DNA of 64,000 nt from Neolewinella maritima (GTDB taxonomy: Bacteria > Bacteroidota > Bacteroidia > Chitinophagales > Saprospiraceae), in contig NZ_CAKLPZ010000003.1 of the NCBI RefSeq assembly GCF_923081025.1, positions 186,001-250,000 of the forward strand, written 5' to 3'. The position numbers and the translations under genes are program-made. This document shows, piece after piece, positions 26,387-34,285 of the stretch (positions are counted from its first letter, which is position 1; each line of letters starts with the position of its first letter). The notes beneath the pieces were generated by a model that was not told the origin of the DNA, ran no database searches, and was given only the letters and a program-made list of their open reading frames with translations.

Positions 26387-27253
26387 CTAGTTGACAGAGA
26401 TGCTGCGGTTCGTGCTCGCCTTCGTGCGGATGAAGGCCAGGATATCGCGGTTCAGCCGCTCGCGGTGGGTGTAGAACAGTCCGTGGGGTGCATTATCGTA
26501 CTTGTGGTAGGTCGCACTGGGTAGCAGTGCGTGGGTAGCGTTACCGCCTACCTCGATGGGTACGATCTTATCGTCTTCCCCATGTACGATCAGGGTGGGT
26601 ACGGTAAACTTCTTAAGGTCTTCCCGGAAGTCCGTCTTGGCGAAAGCCTCGATGTAGTCGATGGCCGCCCGGCTCGAACCCATCAGGGCCATGCCCTGCG
26701 TCCAGCCTAGGAAGGAGTCGCTGACGGGGTGGCTCAGCAGACCGATACCGTAGAATTGCTTGGCCCAGGTGGCAAAGAAGTCGGCCCGATCTTCACGGAT
26801 GCCGTCGATCATACCCTGGAAGACACTCCACTCTACTCCGTCGTGGGAGTCGGTGTCGAGCATATAGGGGGTCACCGAACTTACGAGAATAGCGGCGCTG
26901 ATGCGGTCGTTGCCGTACTTGCCGATGTAACGGGCGATCTCGCCGCCGCCCATACTGAAGCCGACCAGGGTCACGTCCTTCAGGTCGAGTTCGGTCAGTA
27001 CCGCGTTCAGGTCGTCGGCCAGGGTATCGTAGTTGTAGCTGTTACCCACTTTAGAGGAAAAGCCGAAGCCCCGGCGATCGTACGCGATACAGCGCATGCC
27101 CTCCCGGCTCAGGGGTTCCAGTTGGTATTCAAACATGTCACCCGTAAGGGGCCAGCCATGGATGAACACCACGGGCTTACCACTGCCGTATTCTTGGTAG
27201 CGTAGGCGGACTTCTTTTCCGGATTGTTGGTCGGTCGTTTTGACGAAAAGCAT
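26387..27253 (-). CDS. alpha/beta hydrolase (non-haem chloroperoxidase-like)
   Basis: 288 residues. The oxyanion-hole HGWPL, nucleophile S100 in GFSMGGG, a likely acid in HGEDDKIVP and the catalytic His in NAPHGL form a standard triad. The pattern is closest to the cofactor-free haloperoxidase/esterase branch; the physiological substrate is unknown. The start codon lies at the end of one arm of a 12-bp inverted repeat, so translation may be controlled by a leader hairpin. Confidence 0.9.
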   Translation of the reverse strand: MLFVKTTDQQSGKEVRLRYQEYGSGKPVVFIHGWPLTGDMFEYQLEPLSREGMRCIAYDRRGFGFSSKVGNSYNYDTLADDLNAVLTELDLKDVTLVGFSMGGGEIARYIGKYGNDRISAAILVSSVTPYMLDTDSHDGVEWSVFQGMIDGIREDRADFFATWAKQFYGIGLLSHPVSDSFLGWTQGMALMGSSRAAIDYIEAFAKTDFREDLKKFTVPTLIVHGEDDKIVPIEVGGNATHALLPSATYHKYDNAPHGLFYTHRERLNRDILAFIRTKASTNRSISVN

Positions 27254-27305
27254 ATATAGGGGTTTTTTAAGATAAATGTGAATGATACACTCACCCCTAT
27301 ATATG
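27251..27305 (-). promoter_or_regulatory. 12-bp inverted repeat over the start codon of the alpha/beta hydrolase gene
   Basis: CATATATAGGGG (27251-27262) and CCCCTATATATG (27294-27305) are perfect inverted repeats separated by 31 bp. On the minus strand the final ATG of the second arm is the start codon, so an mRNA hairpin would hide it. Alternatively it is a dyad protein-binding site. Confidence 0.55.
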
Positions 27306-27325
27306 TCGGTACATTAGTTGCTTGT

Positions 27326-27985
27326 TCACTCCACGCGGCGCGCTACGGACAGTCCGTCACGTAGCGGAAGGATGAGGTTGACTAACCGCTCGTCTTGGTG
27401 TACCAACACATTGTACCTGTGTAGCGCGGCGGCCGACTTATCGCTCGCTTTCGCACCCGCGGCCCCGTCCCAGAGTACGTTGTCGGCCAGTAGGAGCCCC
27501 CCCGGCCGGAGGCGTTCGATCAGCGAGGGGAGGTAATCCGGATACCCCCGCTTGTCCGCATCCAGAAAGATCAGCTCGTAGGGACCGAGTAGGTTGGCAA
27601 GCACGGTTTGGGCCTGACCGCCGTGCAGCGTAATCCGGTCCGCATACGGTGAGGCGGCAAAGTGACGTCGGGCTAAAAAGGCCATTTCCTCGTCCCCCTC
27701 GATGGTATCGATCCGTCCGTTTTCCGCCAGCCCTTCGGCCAGGCAGAGGGTCGCATATCCCGTGAAGGTGCCAATTTCCAGTATCCGCTCGGGCCGCTGT
27801 AGCGTGCTAAGCAGCGCAAGTAGCCGACCCTGTAACCGGCTACTCATCATTTGCGGCGCTACGGTGCGCAGGTGGGTTTGTCGCGCTACGTCATGGAGGT
27901 AATCCGGGACGGGACCACTGTAGGCCTCGGCGTAGGCCGCGGTAGGATCCATCTGATCACGTAAAGAGATGGGCTTACCAGGCAT
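27326..27985 (-). CDS. class I SAM-dependent O-methyltransferase
   Basis: 219 residues. The SAM-binding motif is ILEIGTFTGYATLCLAEGL, followed by IFLDADKRGYPDYL and LLLADNVLWDG, as in the caffeoyl-CoA/YrrM-like O-methyltransferases. The acceptor is unknown; some bacterial members modify tRNA. The start overlaps the upstream 105-codon gene by 11 bp, so the two are co-translated. A GC-motif copy encodes GAAGAK in a variable loop. Confidence 0.9.
   Translation of the reverse strand: MPGKPISLRDQMDPTAAYAEAYSGPVPDYLHDVARQTHLRTVAPQMMSSRLQGRLLALLSTLQRPERILEIGTFTGYATLCLAEGLAENGRIDTIEGDEEMAFLARRHFAASPYADRITLHGGQAQTVLANLLGPYELIFLDADKRGYPDYLPSLIERLRPGGLLLADNVLWDGAAGAKASDKSAAALHRYNVLVHQDERLVNLILPLRDGLSVARRVE
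27453..27470 (-). repeat. GC-motif copy 4
   Basis: On the minus strand GGACGGGGCCGCGGGTGC, within the O-methyltransferase gene. Confidence 0.6.
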
Positions 27986-28292
27986 CTTCGCTATCTAGTG
28001 GTGGTACCGTATAGGCCTGTTTACTGCGTACCCGGGCGCACTGCCGTTCGTACAGCAAACGGGCCAATCCTAGGGGCGGGGCCGCCGGTGCGGAGGGATG
28101 CAGGATGCGCGCTAGACGTACCTGATCGACGTCCAGGGTGTAGCAAAGACTCATCAGGTAGTCCGGCCGTGTACACAACATCTGCTCGATCTGCCGGGCC
28201 AGCCAGTCGAGGAGTTCGGCTTCCGTCATCCCCCCGGCGGGAAGGTCGAAGTCCTGCCGCAGCAGGGCGATGCTTTCCGGATCCGGAGCCAT
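27975..28292 (-). CDS. small helical protein of unknown function
   Basis: 105 residues, no signal peptide or membrane span; probably helical throughout. An acidic N-terminal half (TEAELLDWLARQIEQML) is followed by LMSLCYTLDVDQVRLARIL, an Ala/Pro stretch (APAAPPLG, encoded by a GC-motif copy), and a basic helix (LARLLYERQCARVRSKQAY). No named family was recognised. It is translationally coupled to the O-methyltransferase gene. Confidence 0.7.
   Translation of the reverse strand: MAPDPESIALLRQDFDLPAGGMTEAELLDWLARQIEQMLCTRPDYLMSLCYTLDVDQVRLARILHPSAPAAPPLGLARLLYERQCARVRSKQAYTVPPLDSEDAW
28074..28091 (+). repeat. GC-motif copy 5
   Basis: GGGCGGGGCCGCCGGTGC, one of the best consensus matches, lying antisense to the 105-codon gene. 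Confidence 0.65.
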
Positions 28293-28308
28293 AGTAGAGG
28301 GTATAAAC

Positions 28309-28376
28309 AGGCCGGGGCGTTATACGCCGAGTAGCTACTAGGGAAAGCAGCTACTCGGTGTACAACGCCCCGGCCT
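28309..28376 (-). terminator. 28-bp stem hairpin between two minus-strand genes
   Basis: Arms 28309-28336 and 28349-28376 pair at 27 of 28 positions (one G-U, one A-C mismatch) around a 12-nt loop. Read on the minus strand it follows the coiled-coil gene and precedes the 105-codon gene, with only a weak TGTTTATA tail. It could terminate, or act as an mRNA processing or stability hairpin. The stem is far longer than the other terminators in the window. Confidence 0.6.
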
Positions 28377-28391
28377 GACACGATCTCGAAA

Positions 28392-29408
28392 TTACTTCAG
28401 CTCGATGGAGGTGTTACCCACCAGGAAGCCCTTATTGTACAGCTCGATGGTGTAGGTGCCCTCGGCGAATTCCTGGCCGGGGATATTCCATTCGGCGCAG
28501 TGGTTGGCCGCATCGCCCTGAAAATCGAAGGGTACGGACTTGGTGTAGGGTACCTGCTCACCGGCATCGGTGGTGAGTACGCCACTGCCTTCGGCTTCGA
28601 TACTCATGGTCTCCCCGGTCGGGTTGACGATCCGCAGCTGGAAGTTCTCCTCGCCGGCACGGGCTACGGCGTTGTCCAGGCTATTGAAGCAGACGTACAG
28701 CCGCTCTACGTTCTTGGCGTTGGTGCGGGTGACCCAGCGGCCACTGTTGCGCTGCTTCTGACCCTCTACGGTGATGTTGTTGGTCTTGAGTACGCTGGCT
28801 ACATTGACCTTGCGGCTCAGTTCGCTGTTCTTATTGGCCAGTTCTTCGCGCTCACTGACCAGGCTGGCCCGTTCGGTGCTGAGTTGCTCATTGGTCTGCT
28901 GCACCACCTGCAGGTCGTTGCTGAGCAGGTCGCGCTCGGTGGAGAGCCGGTCGCGGTCCTGGGTGAGTTGCTCGTTGGACGCACGCAGTTCTTCCAGTTC
29001 GGCCAGGTAACCGGTCGTTTTGGACTTCAGGTCGGCCAGTTCACGGCGGGCTGCTTCCAGGTTGCGGTTGCTGTTGGTCAGGCTAGTGATCTTTTCGTTC
29101 TGTAGGCGCAGTTCTTCCTTCTGCTGATCGATCATGGCGTTGAGCTCCTCGTTGCTGCCGCGCATCTCCTCCAGTTCGGCCAGCGACTCGTAGTACTGCT
29201 TTTCGGCCTGGGCCTTGAACTGCTCCATCTCGACCAGGTCGGTGCTGATCTTGGCGTTGTCCGTGCCGCGATTCATGAACCCGATACCGAGGGCGATGAG
29301 GGCGATCAGTAGGACACCGATAATGCCCGCCAGGAGCGGAGTGCGGTTCTTTTCGGGCTTGGGGGCCGGGGTGAACTTGGGATCGGGATTATTCTGAATA
29401 GTAGCCAT
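28392..29408 (-). CDS. membrane-anchored coiled-coil protein, function unknown
   Basis: 338 residues. A short Pro-rich cytoplasmic N-terminus is followed by one membrane span (~24-45, LLAGIIGVLLIALIALGIGF), a long coiled coil (~57-205, heptads rich in Glu/Leu/Arg), and a C-terminal beta-rich domain (~225-338) with two cysteines. Proteins of this build occur in Bacteroidota and are sometimes misnamed SMC or ParA; nothing here supports a chromosome-partitioning role. The topology suggests an envelope protein with a periplasmic domain. Confidence 0.75.
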   Translation of the reverse strand: MATIQNNPDPKFTPAPKPEKNRTPLLAGIIGVLLIALIALGIGFMNRGTDNAKISTDLVEMEQFKAQAEKQYYESLAELEEMRGSNEELNAMIDQQKEELRLQNEKITSLTNSNRNLEAARRELADLKSKTTGYLAELEELRASNEQLTQDRDRLSTERDLLSNDLQVVQQTNEQLSTERASLVSEREELANKNSELSRKVNVASVLKTNNITVEGQKQRNSGRWVTRTNAKNVERLYVCFNSLDNAVARAGEENFQLRIVNPTGETMSIEAEGSGVLTTDAGEQVPYTKSVPFDFQGDAANHCAEWNIPGQEFAEGTYTIELYNKGFLVGNTSIELK

Positions 29409-29555
29409 ATGGCGTTGGTTTGATTAAGAATCGTCGGGAAGACTGGTGCAATTGCCACCCGGGATTCCGATAGTACCCACCTCTTGGGTAAGGCGGCATA
29501 CATAACGTTCCAGGCAGAAGAAGTATTACTAAATAGTGTTAAATTGTTGATGACC

Positions 29556-30107
29556 CTAGCGCAGGCAAACGATGAGGCTACGGGGGCCGTGGGCACCGAT
29601 CACCAGACTTTGCTCAATATCGGCTGTTTTGCTCGGACCGGCAACGAATACCCCGAAGCCCGTCTCACAAATATCGATACGCCGGTAGGCTGCGTGCATG
29701 GTAGGCACCAGGGTAGCCCGATCCACGATCAGCACCAGGTGCTGGGTGATAAAGGGTAGCACGCGGTGTACCATCTCCGTCTCACTCAGCCACATAGCTC
29801 CGTTCTCCGCTACGCCGAGCCGGGCGTGCAGGATAGTCAGGTCCACACCGGCCAGTTGCAGGGGGTCGTCGATGGTTACCAGATCGAGGGTGCCGCCCAG
29901 CTCGGGAAGGGTAGATACAATGGTCTTGTCCGCGCCGAAATCCCGTACGTAGCCGGCCAGCTTCTCCGGCTCCAGGAAAGTCGTCTTACTGGCGGATAAT
30001 ACTTCACGGAACGCCCGCTCGAGTTCGTCGATATCCAGCGAGAGTGGATCGGGGGGTAGGGTAGGCAATGGTCGCGGACCGGGCTTATTCGACCGGATCC
30101 CTTCCAT
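29556..30107 (-). CDS. lutC: LutC-type LUD domain protein
   Basis: 183 residues from the ATG at 30107; the frame extends 17 codons upstream into the lutB end without a better start. The LUD fold is recognised from TLPELGGTLDLVTIDDP and LGVAENGAMWLSE, with a closing VIGAHGPRSLIVCL. LutC works with LutA and LutB in NAD-independent L-lactate oxidation. It lies 17 bp downstream of lutB. Confidence 0.88.
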   Translation of the reverse strand: MEGIRSNKPGPRPLPTLPPDPLSLDIDELERAFREVLSASKTTFLEPEKLAGYVRDFGADKTIVSTLPELGGTLDLVTIDDPLQLAGVDLTILHARLGVAENGAMWLSETEMVHRVLPFITQHLVLIVDRATLVPTMHAAYRRIDICETGFGVFVAGPSKTADIEQSLVIGAHGPRSLIVCLR

Positions 30108-30124
30108 AATGAGTGATTTACTGC

Positions 30125-31498
30125 TCACGCTTCGGGAGTTTGGGTGCGGGCATACCATTCCTTGAAGCTCTCCTTCGGTACTTCGGGCAGTTCGCGGCTC
30201 TCCCCCCAGGGGTTGAAGCGGTTATAGACCACGGCGCGGGGCACGATGTTGAGGGCGGTGCGGGCGGCCTTGCCCATAAAATTGTATAGTCCGCCGCGGC
30301 TCAGTACCGCACCGGCACCCAGTAGGGGGATAGTTTTACTCTTCGCTAGGTGCCCTTCCTCACTCACGACCTGCCGCCACTTATAGAGCTGAGCGTGGAT
30401 ATCGATCTTGACGGGGCACACATCGGAGCAGCTGCCACACAGGGTGCTGGCGAAGGCCAGATCACCGTGCTTCTTGAGATCCAGACCGGGAGAGAGGATG
30501 CTGCCGATCGGACCAGGTATGGTATGGTCGTAGCTATGCCCGCCGCTGCGGCGGTAGATCGGACAGGTATTCATGCAGGCACCGCAACGGATACACTTCA
30601 GGCTGTTGCGGAAGTCTTCACGGCCCAGTTGCTCGGTACGGCCGTTATCGACGATCACTACGTGCATCTCCCCACCGGGCTTGGGTTTGTGGTGATGGCT
30701 GGTGTAGATCGTGATGGGCTGTCCGGTCGCGCTGCGGCCCAGCAGGCGGGTAAATACGCCCAGGTGCTCGGCGCGTGGGATCACCTTCTCGATACCCATG
30801 CAGTGGATCTGTACCGGGGCTAGGTGGACCCCCATATCGGCGTTGCCCTCATTGGTACAGACGACGATACCGCCGGTTTCCGCCACGGCAAAGTTGACCC
30901 CCGTGATACCGGCCTTCGCGGCCAGGAATTTTGCGCGCAGGTGCTGGCGCGCGGCTTCGGTGAGGTACTGCGGGTCGCTGGCCCCCTCGTCCGTACCGAG
31001 CTGCTCGTGAAACAGCTGACCGATCTCCTCCTTCTTCAGGTGGATGGCCGGCATCACGATGTGGCTGGGCGGTTCGTTGCGCATCTGGATGATCCGCTCG
31101 CCCAGGTCGGTATCGATCACTTCGACGCCCTGCTCCTCCAGGTACTGATTGAGGTGACATTCTTCGGTGAGCATCGACTTGGACTTCACGATGCGGTCCA
31201 CCCGGTGGCGGGCCAGTATACCGTGTACGATCCGGTTGTGCTCCTCCGCGTCCTTAGCCCAGTGTACGATCACGCCATTGGCGGTGGCCCGCTGCTCGAA
31301 CTCCTCCAGGTAGGTATCCAGATTACTGAGCACGTTGTCCTTTATATCCGACCCCAACTGCCGCAGCGCCTCCCATTCGGGTATCCCGGCGATGCTGCCG
31401 TCCCGCTTACTGCGGACGTGCCAGAGTGATTTATCGTGCCAGTCGGTACGGGGGCCGTCTTCCAGGAAGGTTGCGGCGCGTTGGGCGTGCGTGGTCAT
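30125..31498 (-). CDS. lutB: LutB-type iron-sulfur lactate utilisation protein
   Basis: 457 residues. An N-terminal LUD domain (ITGVNFAVAETGGIVVCTNE) is followed by two 4Fe-4S ferredoxin motifs (C302-C305-C308-C312 and C354-C357-C361) and a C-terminal tail. It is the electron-transfer component of the LutABC lactate dehydrogenase. No lutA (paired CCG-domain protein) is adjacent; the upstream neighbour is rplS, beyond a repeat-rich gap. A near-consensus -7 box TACCTTTC lies at 31504-31511. Confidence 0.92.
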   Translation of the reverse strand: MTTHAQRAATFLEDGPRTDWHDKSLWHVRSKRDGSIAGIPEWEALRQLGSDIKDNVLSNLDTYLEEFEQRATANGVIVHWAKDAEEHNRIVHGILARHRVDRIVKSKSMLTEECHLNQYLEEQGVEVIDTDLGERIIQMRNEPPSHIVMPAIHLKKEEIGQLFHEQLGTDEGASDPQYLTEAARQHLRAKFLAAKAGITGVNFAVAETGGIVVCTNEGNADMGVHLAPVQIHCMGIEKVIPRAEHLGVFTRLLGRSATGQPITIYTSHHHKPKPGGEMHVVIVDNGRTEQLGREDFRNSLKCIRCGACMNTCPIYRRSGGHSYDHTIPGPIGSILSPGLDLKKHGDLAFASTLCGSCSDVCPVKIDIHAQLYKWRQVVSEEGHLAKSKTIPLLGAGAVLSRGGLYNFMGKAARTALNIVPRAVVYNRFNPWGESRELPEVPKESFKEWYARTQTPEA

Positions 31499-31502
31499 GG
31501 GA

Positions 31503-31660
31503 GAAAGGTACGGAAGAGTTTGTGAGGTAGTGAGGTGCTAAGGTGGTAAGATAGGGAGGGGGCGGGGCCGCAGGTGCGATCGTACGACTGAAGGAAGCAC
31601 TGCCGTACCTCACCACCTCCCCCCTCCACCACCTTACCCCACACAGAGAAGCCCGTCCCT
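31503..31660. repeat. mirrored purine/pyrimidine intergenic element with a GC-motif core
   Basis: A purine-rich left arm (GTGAGGTAG 31522-31530, AAGGTGGT 31540-31547) and a pyrimidine-rich right arm (GTACCTCAC 31605-31613, ACCACCTT 31628-31635) flank a GC-motif copy. The architecture resembles the element at 56803-57033. Confidence 0.45.
31560..31577 (+). repeat. GC-motif copy 6
   Basis: GGGCGGGGCCGCAGGTGC, in the centre of the lutB/rplS intergenic element. Confidence 0.65.
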
Positions 31661-31714
31661 TCCAAAGAAAGAACGAGCTCCGATTTATTGTGCTGGCTAC
31701 CCGGCGGGGGAGTA

Positions 31715-32062
31715 CTAGACGCGACGCTCCTTGATGCGTGCCTTCTTACCTACCCGGTCGCGGAGGTAAAACAGGCGGCTACGACGCACCTTACCGCGCT
31801 TGACGATGGTGATCTTGTCGATACTGGGGCTGAACAGGGGAAAGATGCGCTCTACGCCTACGGCGTTGGAGATCTTGCGGACGGTAAAGGTCTTGGTCGA
31901 TCCCTCACCCTTGATCTGGATCACGTCGCCGCGAAACTGCTGGATACGCGACTTCTCGCCCTCCGTGATGATGTAGTCTACGACCACCGTATCACCGGCC
32001 CGAAAGGCGGGGAGCTCCTTTTGCTTGGTGACCTGATTGTGTACGAAGGAAATGGCGTCCAT
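31715..32062 (-). CDS. rplS: 50S ribosomal protein L19
   Basis: 115 residues, normal length. L19 sits at the 30S-50S interface. Recognisable stretches are [20 protein letters not shown], the central [14 protein letters not shown] and [15 protein letters not shown], and the basic [20 protein letters not shown]. It has its own well-formed promoter 38 bp upstream and no adjacent rimM or trmD. Confidence 0.97.
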   Translation of the reverse strand: MDAISFVHNQVTKQKELPAFRAGDTVVVDYIITEGEKSRIQQFRGDVIQIKGEGSTKTFTVRKISNAVGVERIFPLFSPSIDKITIVKRGKVRRSRLFYLRDRVGKKARIKERRV

Positions 32063-32099
32063 GGCTGCTTAAATTTTACCTACCGCGCTTAGCGGCCCG

Positions 32100-32130
32100 C
32101 AAAGGTACACTGCATTCAGATCACGGCCAA
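32100..32130 (-). promoter_or_regulatory. rplS promoter, TTG-N20-TACCTTTG
   Basis: On the minus strand a -33 TTG (complement of 32128-32130) is 20 bp from an exact -7 box TACCTTTG (32100-32107). It is the most complete Bacteroidota-type promoter seen in the window and fits a ribosomal protein gene. Confidence 0.65.
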
Positions 32131-32260
32131 ATGCTGAGGCAGTAGTTTTTTCTGGCTTACTTTAACGCGGCCTTATAGACCTAATGTCCCAAACCCAACG
32201 TTTTGCCTGAGCAACTGGTAGTAAGGACCTTCCCGTCTTTACCCCACAAACTCACTGCGT

Positions 32261-32656
32261 ATGAACTCCCTCCTCCTTACCCTCGCCCTGGCCTTTGCGC
32301 CCTTCGTGGTTACGGAGTCAGTCAGCGCCCAGTCCATCAGCGATATCACCAGGGCCCTTGGCAGTGGCGATCTCGCTACCCTCACCGATCTTATGGACGC
32401 CGAGGTGGAACTCAGCATCCTGGCGGACGAGAACACCTACGCCAAGGAACAGGCCCGGCAGAAGCTCACGGCTTTCTTCGCCGCCAATACCCCCTCCGGC
32501 TTCAGTCAGGTTCACCAGGGCTCCTCTAAGTCCGACAACGCCGAATACTGTATCGGTAATCTCACCACCTCCAATGGTGTCTACCGGGTCTACATCTACG
32601 TAGCCAAGAAGGGCGAACGCACCGTGCTTCAGGAGCTACGCTTCGACCGCGAGTAG
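32261..32656 (+). CDS. exported DUF4783 family protein
   Basis: 131 residues with a signal peptide (LLLTLALAFAPFVV, cleavage near SAQS). The mature ~108 residues match the pattern recalled for Bacteroidota DUF4783 proteins: ITRALGSGDLATLTDLM near the start, a central KLTAFFAANTPSGFSQVHQG, and YCIGNLTTSNGVYRVYIYV. NTF2-like fold probable; function unknown. The 3' end overlaps the convergent glycosyltransferase gene by 21 bp. Confidence 0.82.
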   Translation: MNSLLLTLALAFAPFVVTESVSAQSISDITRALGSGDLATLTDLMDAEVELSILADENTYAKEQARQKLTAFFAANTPSGFSQVHQGSSKSDNAEYCIGNLTTSNGVYRVYIYVAKKGERTVLQELRFDRE

Positions 32657-33628
32657 GGCCCGACGGGCGATCTCGGCGATATTCTGGTCCCGCATGCAGC
32701 GGAAGTGCCCCTTAGGACAGGCCGCATACCCGATCTTTGAGCAGGGCCTGCAGCTCAGTCCCTTCACCTCCGCGATCGTCTGCGGCTGCGCGTTCGGTAG
32801 GTAGGGATACATACCGAGTTCCGGCACCGTATTGCCCCATACACTGATGATGCGCTTGCGGTAGGCCGCCGCGATGTGCATCAATCCCGTATCGTGGGTG
32901 ATCACTGCCCGCGCCTTGCGCACTAGGTCCGCCGAGCCGTTCAGCGCGTAGGCCCCGCAACCATTATATATATGGTCTCCGGTGGTGGCGATTCGCTCGC
33001 CCATTTCTTGCTCCCCCGGTCCGCCTAGTAGTACGATGGGGTAGGAAATCTGCTTACACAGGTCGATCATCTGCCCCTCCTCCAGCCGCTTGGTGGCGTG
33101 GGCCGCACCGATCACGAAGGCCAGGTAGTCGGCTACGGGTGGGCTGACTTCTTCCCCGGGTCCTACGAAATACTCCAGCCCCTGTCCGTCGTTGACTACA
33201 CCCAGGTCGGCTACCGTAGCCAGGTAGCGGTCTACGATGTGTACGTCCGGCATCCGGTCGATCCGAAAGCGAGTGAGCAGGAACTTCTGCACGTTCAGCT
33301 TATTAAAGGTGCTGCTGCGTGGGGGACGCACGCCCGTACGCAGGTGCCCGAAGGTCAGGCGCTGCTTGAGCTCCAGCGTGCGCAGGTTGCCGTGCAGGTC
33401 GATCAGGTGGGTGAACCGCTCGCTTATCAGCTCATCTCCTACCTCCCGGATATCCTTTTTGATGGTCCACAGCCGGGTCAGGTGGGGATTGTGCCGTAGG
33501 GTAGGGGCGAAGGCGGCCTTGGTCAGGAAGTGGATCTCGGCCCCGGTCTGTTGCTTCAGACAGCGAATCACGGGCGTGGTGAGCACGATATCGCCGATGG
33601 AGGAGAAGCGAACGATGAGTAGTTTCAT
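32636..33628 (-). CDS. family 9 glycosyltransferase (heptosyltransferase-like)
   Basis: 330 residues, two Rossmann domains (GT-B). Family features are RFSSIGDIVLTTPVIRCLK at the N-terminus, the central IGAAHATKRL nucleotide-sugar region, and THDTGLMHIAAAYRKRIISVWG. A cysteine-rich C-terminal stretch (CRPCSKIGYAACPKGHFRC) is common in Bacteroidota members. It would add a sugar to the lipopolysaccharide core. It is last of the hemH-bioD-GT9 minus-strand cluster. Confidence 0.9.
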   Translation of the reverse strand: MKLLIVRFSSIGDIVLTTPVIRCLKQQTGAEIHFLTKAAFAPTLRHNPHLTRLWTIKKDIREVGDELISERFTHLIDLHGNLRTLELKQRLTFGHLRTGVRPPRSSTFNKLNVQKFLLTRFRIDRMPDVHIVDRYLATVADLGVVNDGQGLEYFVGPGEEVSPPVADYLAFVIGAAHATKRLEEGQMIDLCKQISYPIVLLGGPGEQEMGERIATTGDHIYNGCGAYALNGSADLVRKARAVITHDTGLMHIAAAYRKRIISVWGNTVPELGMYPYLPNAQPQTIAEVKGLSCRPCSKIGYAACPKGHFRCMRDQNIAEIARRALLAVEA

Positions 33629-33643
33629 ATAATAGGGAAGGGG

Positions 33644-33684
33644 CTCGGCCGACGAGCGAAGCTACGCAACGCTCGGCGGACGAG
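33644..33684. repeat. palindromic element, copy B, over the bioD stop codon
   Basis: CTCGGCCGACGAG (33644-33656), spacer CGAAGCTACGCAACG (33657-33671), CTCGGCGGACGAG (33672-33684). The bioD stop (33662-33664) is inside the spacer, so the element encodes the last residues ARPPSVA. Confidence 0.75.
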
Positions 33685-34285
33685 CAGCTACCAGCTCGCG
33701 CACAGCCTGCGCACTGACCTCCTCAAGCTCCGGAATCTCCGCCAGCACGGCTACCTGCCCCATTTGAGTGATGATACGCGCTGACTCCGGGTTGTGCCCG
33801 CTGAACACCAGCCCGGCAACCTTGCACCCGCGGCCCCGCAAAACCGCTAAAGTGAGCAGGGTGTGGTTGATGCTACCCAGGTAATGCCGGGATACCACGA
33901 CGACCGGCAGACCCAGGTGGACGATTAGGTCCAGCATCGTGTCCCGCTCGTTCAGGGGTACCATGATGCCGCCTGCACCTTCGACCAGTAGGGGCTTACC
34001 GTGGGTATCGGGCAGTTGGAAATCGTCGAGAGAGATATCCAACCCGTCTACCCGTGCCGCGTAGTGCGGACTGGCCGGGGTATTGAGTCGGTAGCGCTCG
34101 GGGTGGTAGCGGTCGCGCGCCATGCCGGTGTAGCTGCGTACGCGGTCGGTATCGCCGAAGTCCAGGTCGCCGGCCTGCACGGGTTTCCAGTAGTCGGCGT
34201 CGAGGGCCAGCTGCAGGTAGGCACTGGCGACGGTCTTGCCCACCTCGGTACCGATGCCGGTGATGAAGTAGCCCGTACTGCTCAT
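33662..34285 (-). CDS. bioD: dethiobiotin synthetase
   Basis: 207 residues. The P-loop is ITGIGTEVGKTVAS, with VEGAGGIMVPL and the adenine-site region VFSGHNPESA. BioD closes the ureido ring of dethiobiotin with ATP and CO2. The start overlaps the hemH stop by 4 bp (ATGA). The C-terminal seven residues and stop come from palindromic element copy B. No other bio genes are in the window; the product biotin is needed by AccB encoded at 4590. Confidence 0.95.
   Translation of the reverse strand: MSSTGYFITGIGTEVGKTVASAYLQLALDADYWKPVQAGDLDFGDTDRVRSYTGMARDRYHPERYRLNTPASPHYAARVDGLDISLDDFQLPDTHGKPLLVEGAGGIMVPLNERDTMLDLIVHLGLPVVVVSRHYLGSINHTLLTLAVLRGRGCKVAGLVFSGHNPESARIITQMGQVAVLAEIPELEEVSAQAVRELVAARPPSVA
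33824..33839 (-). repeat. GC-motif copy 7
   Basis: On the minus strand GCGGGGCCGCGGGTGC, in bioD, read in frame as RGRGC. Confidence 0.6.

Noticed and set aside
32203-32529. 108-codon plus-strand frame beginning before the DUF4783 gene
   Set aside because: It overlaps the DUF4783 gene in another frame; the 32261 frame has a signal peptide and family motifs.
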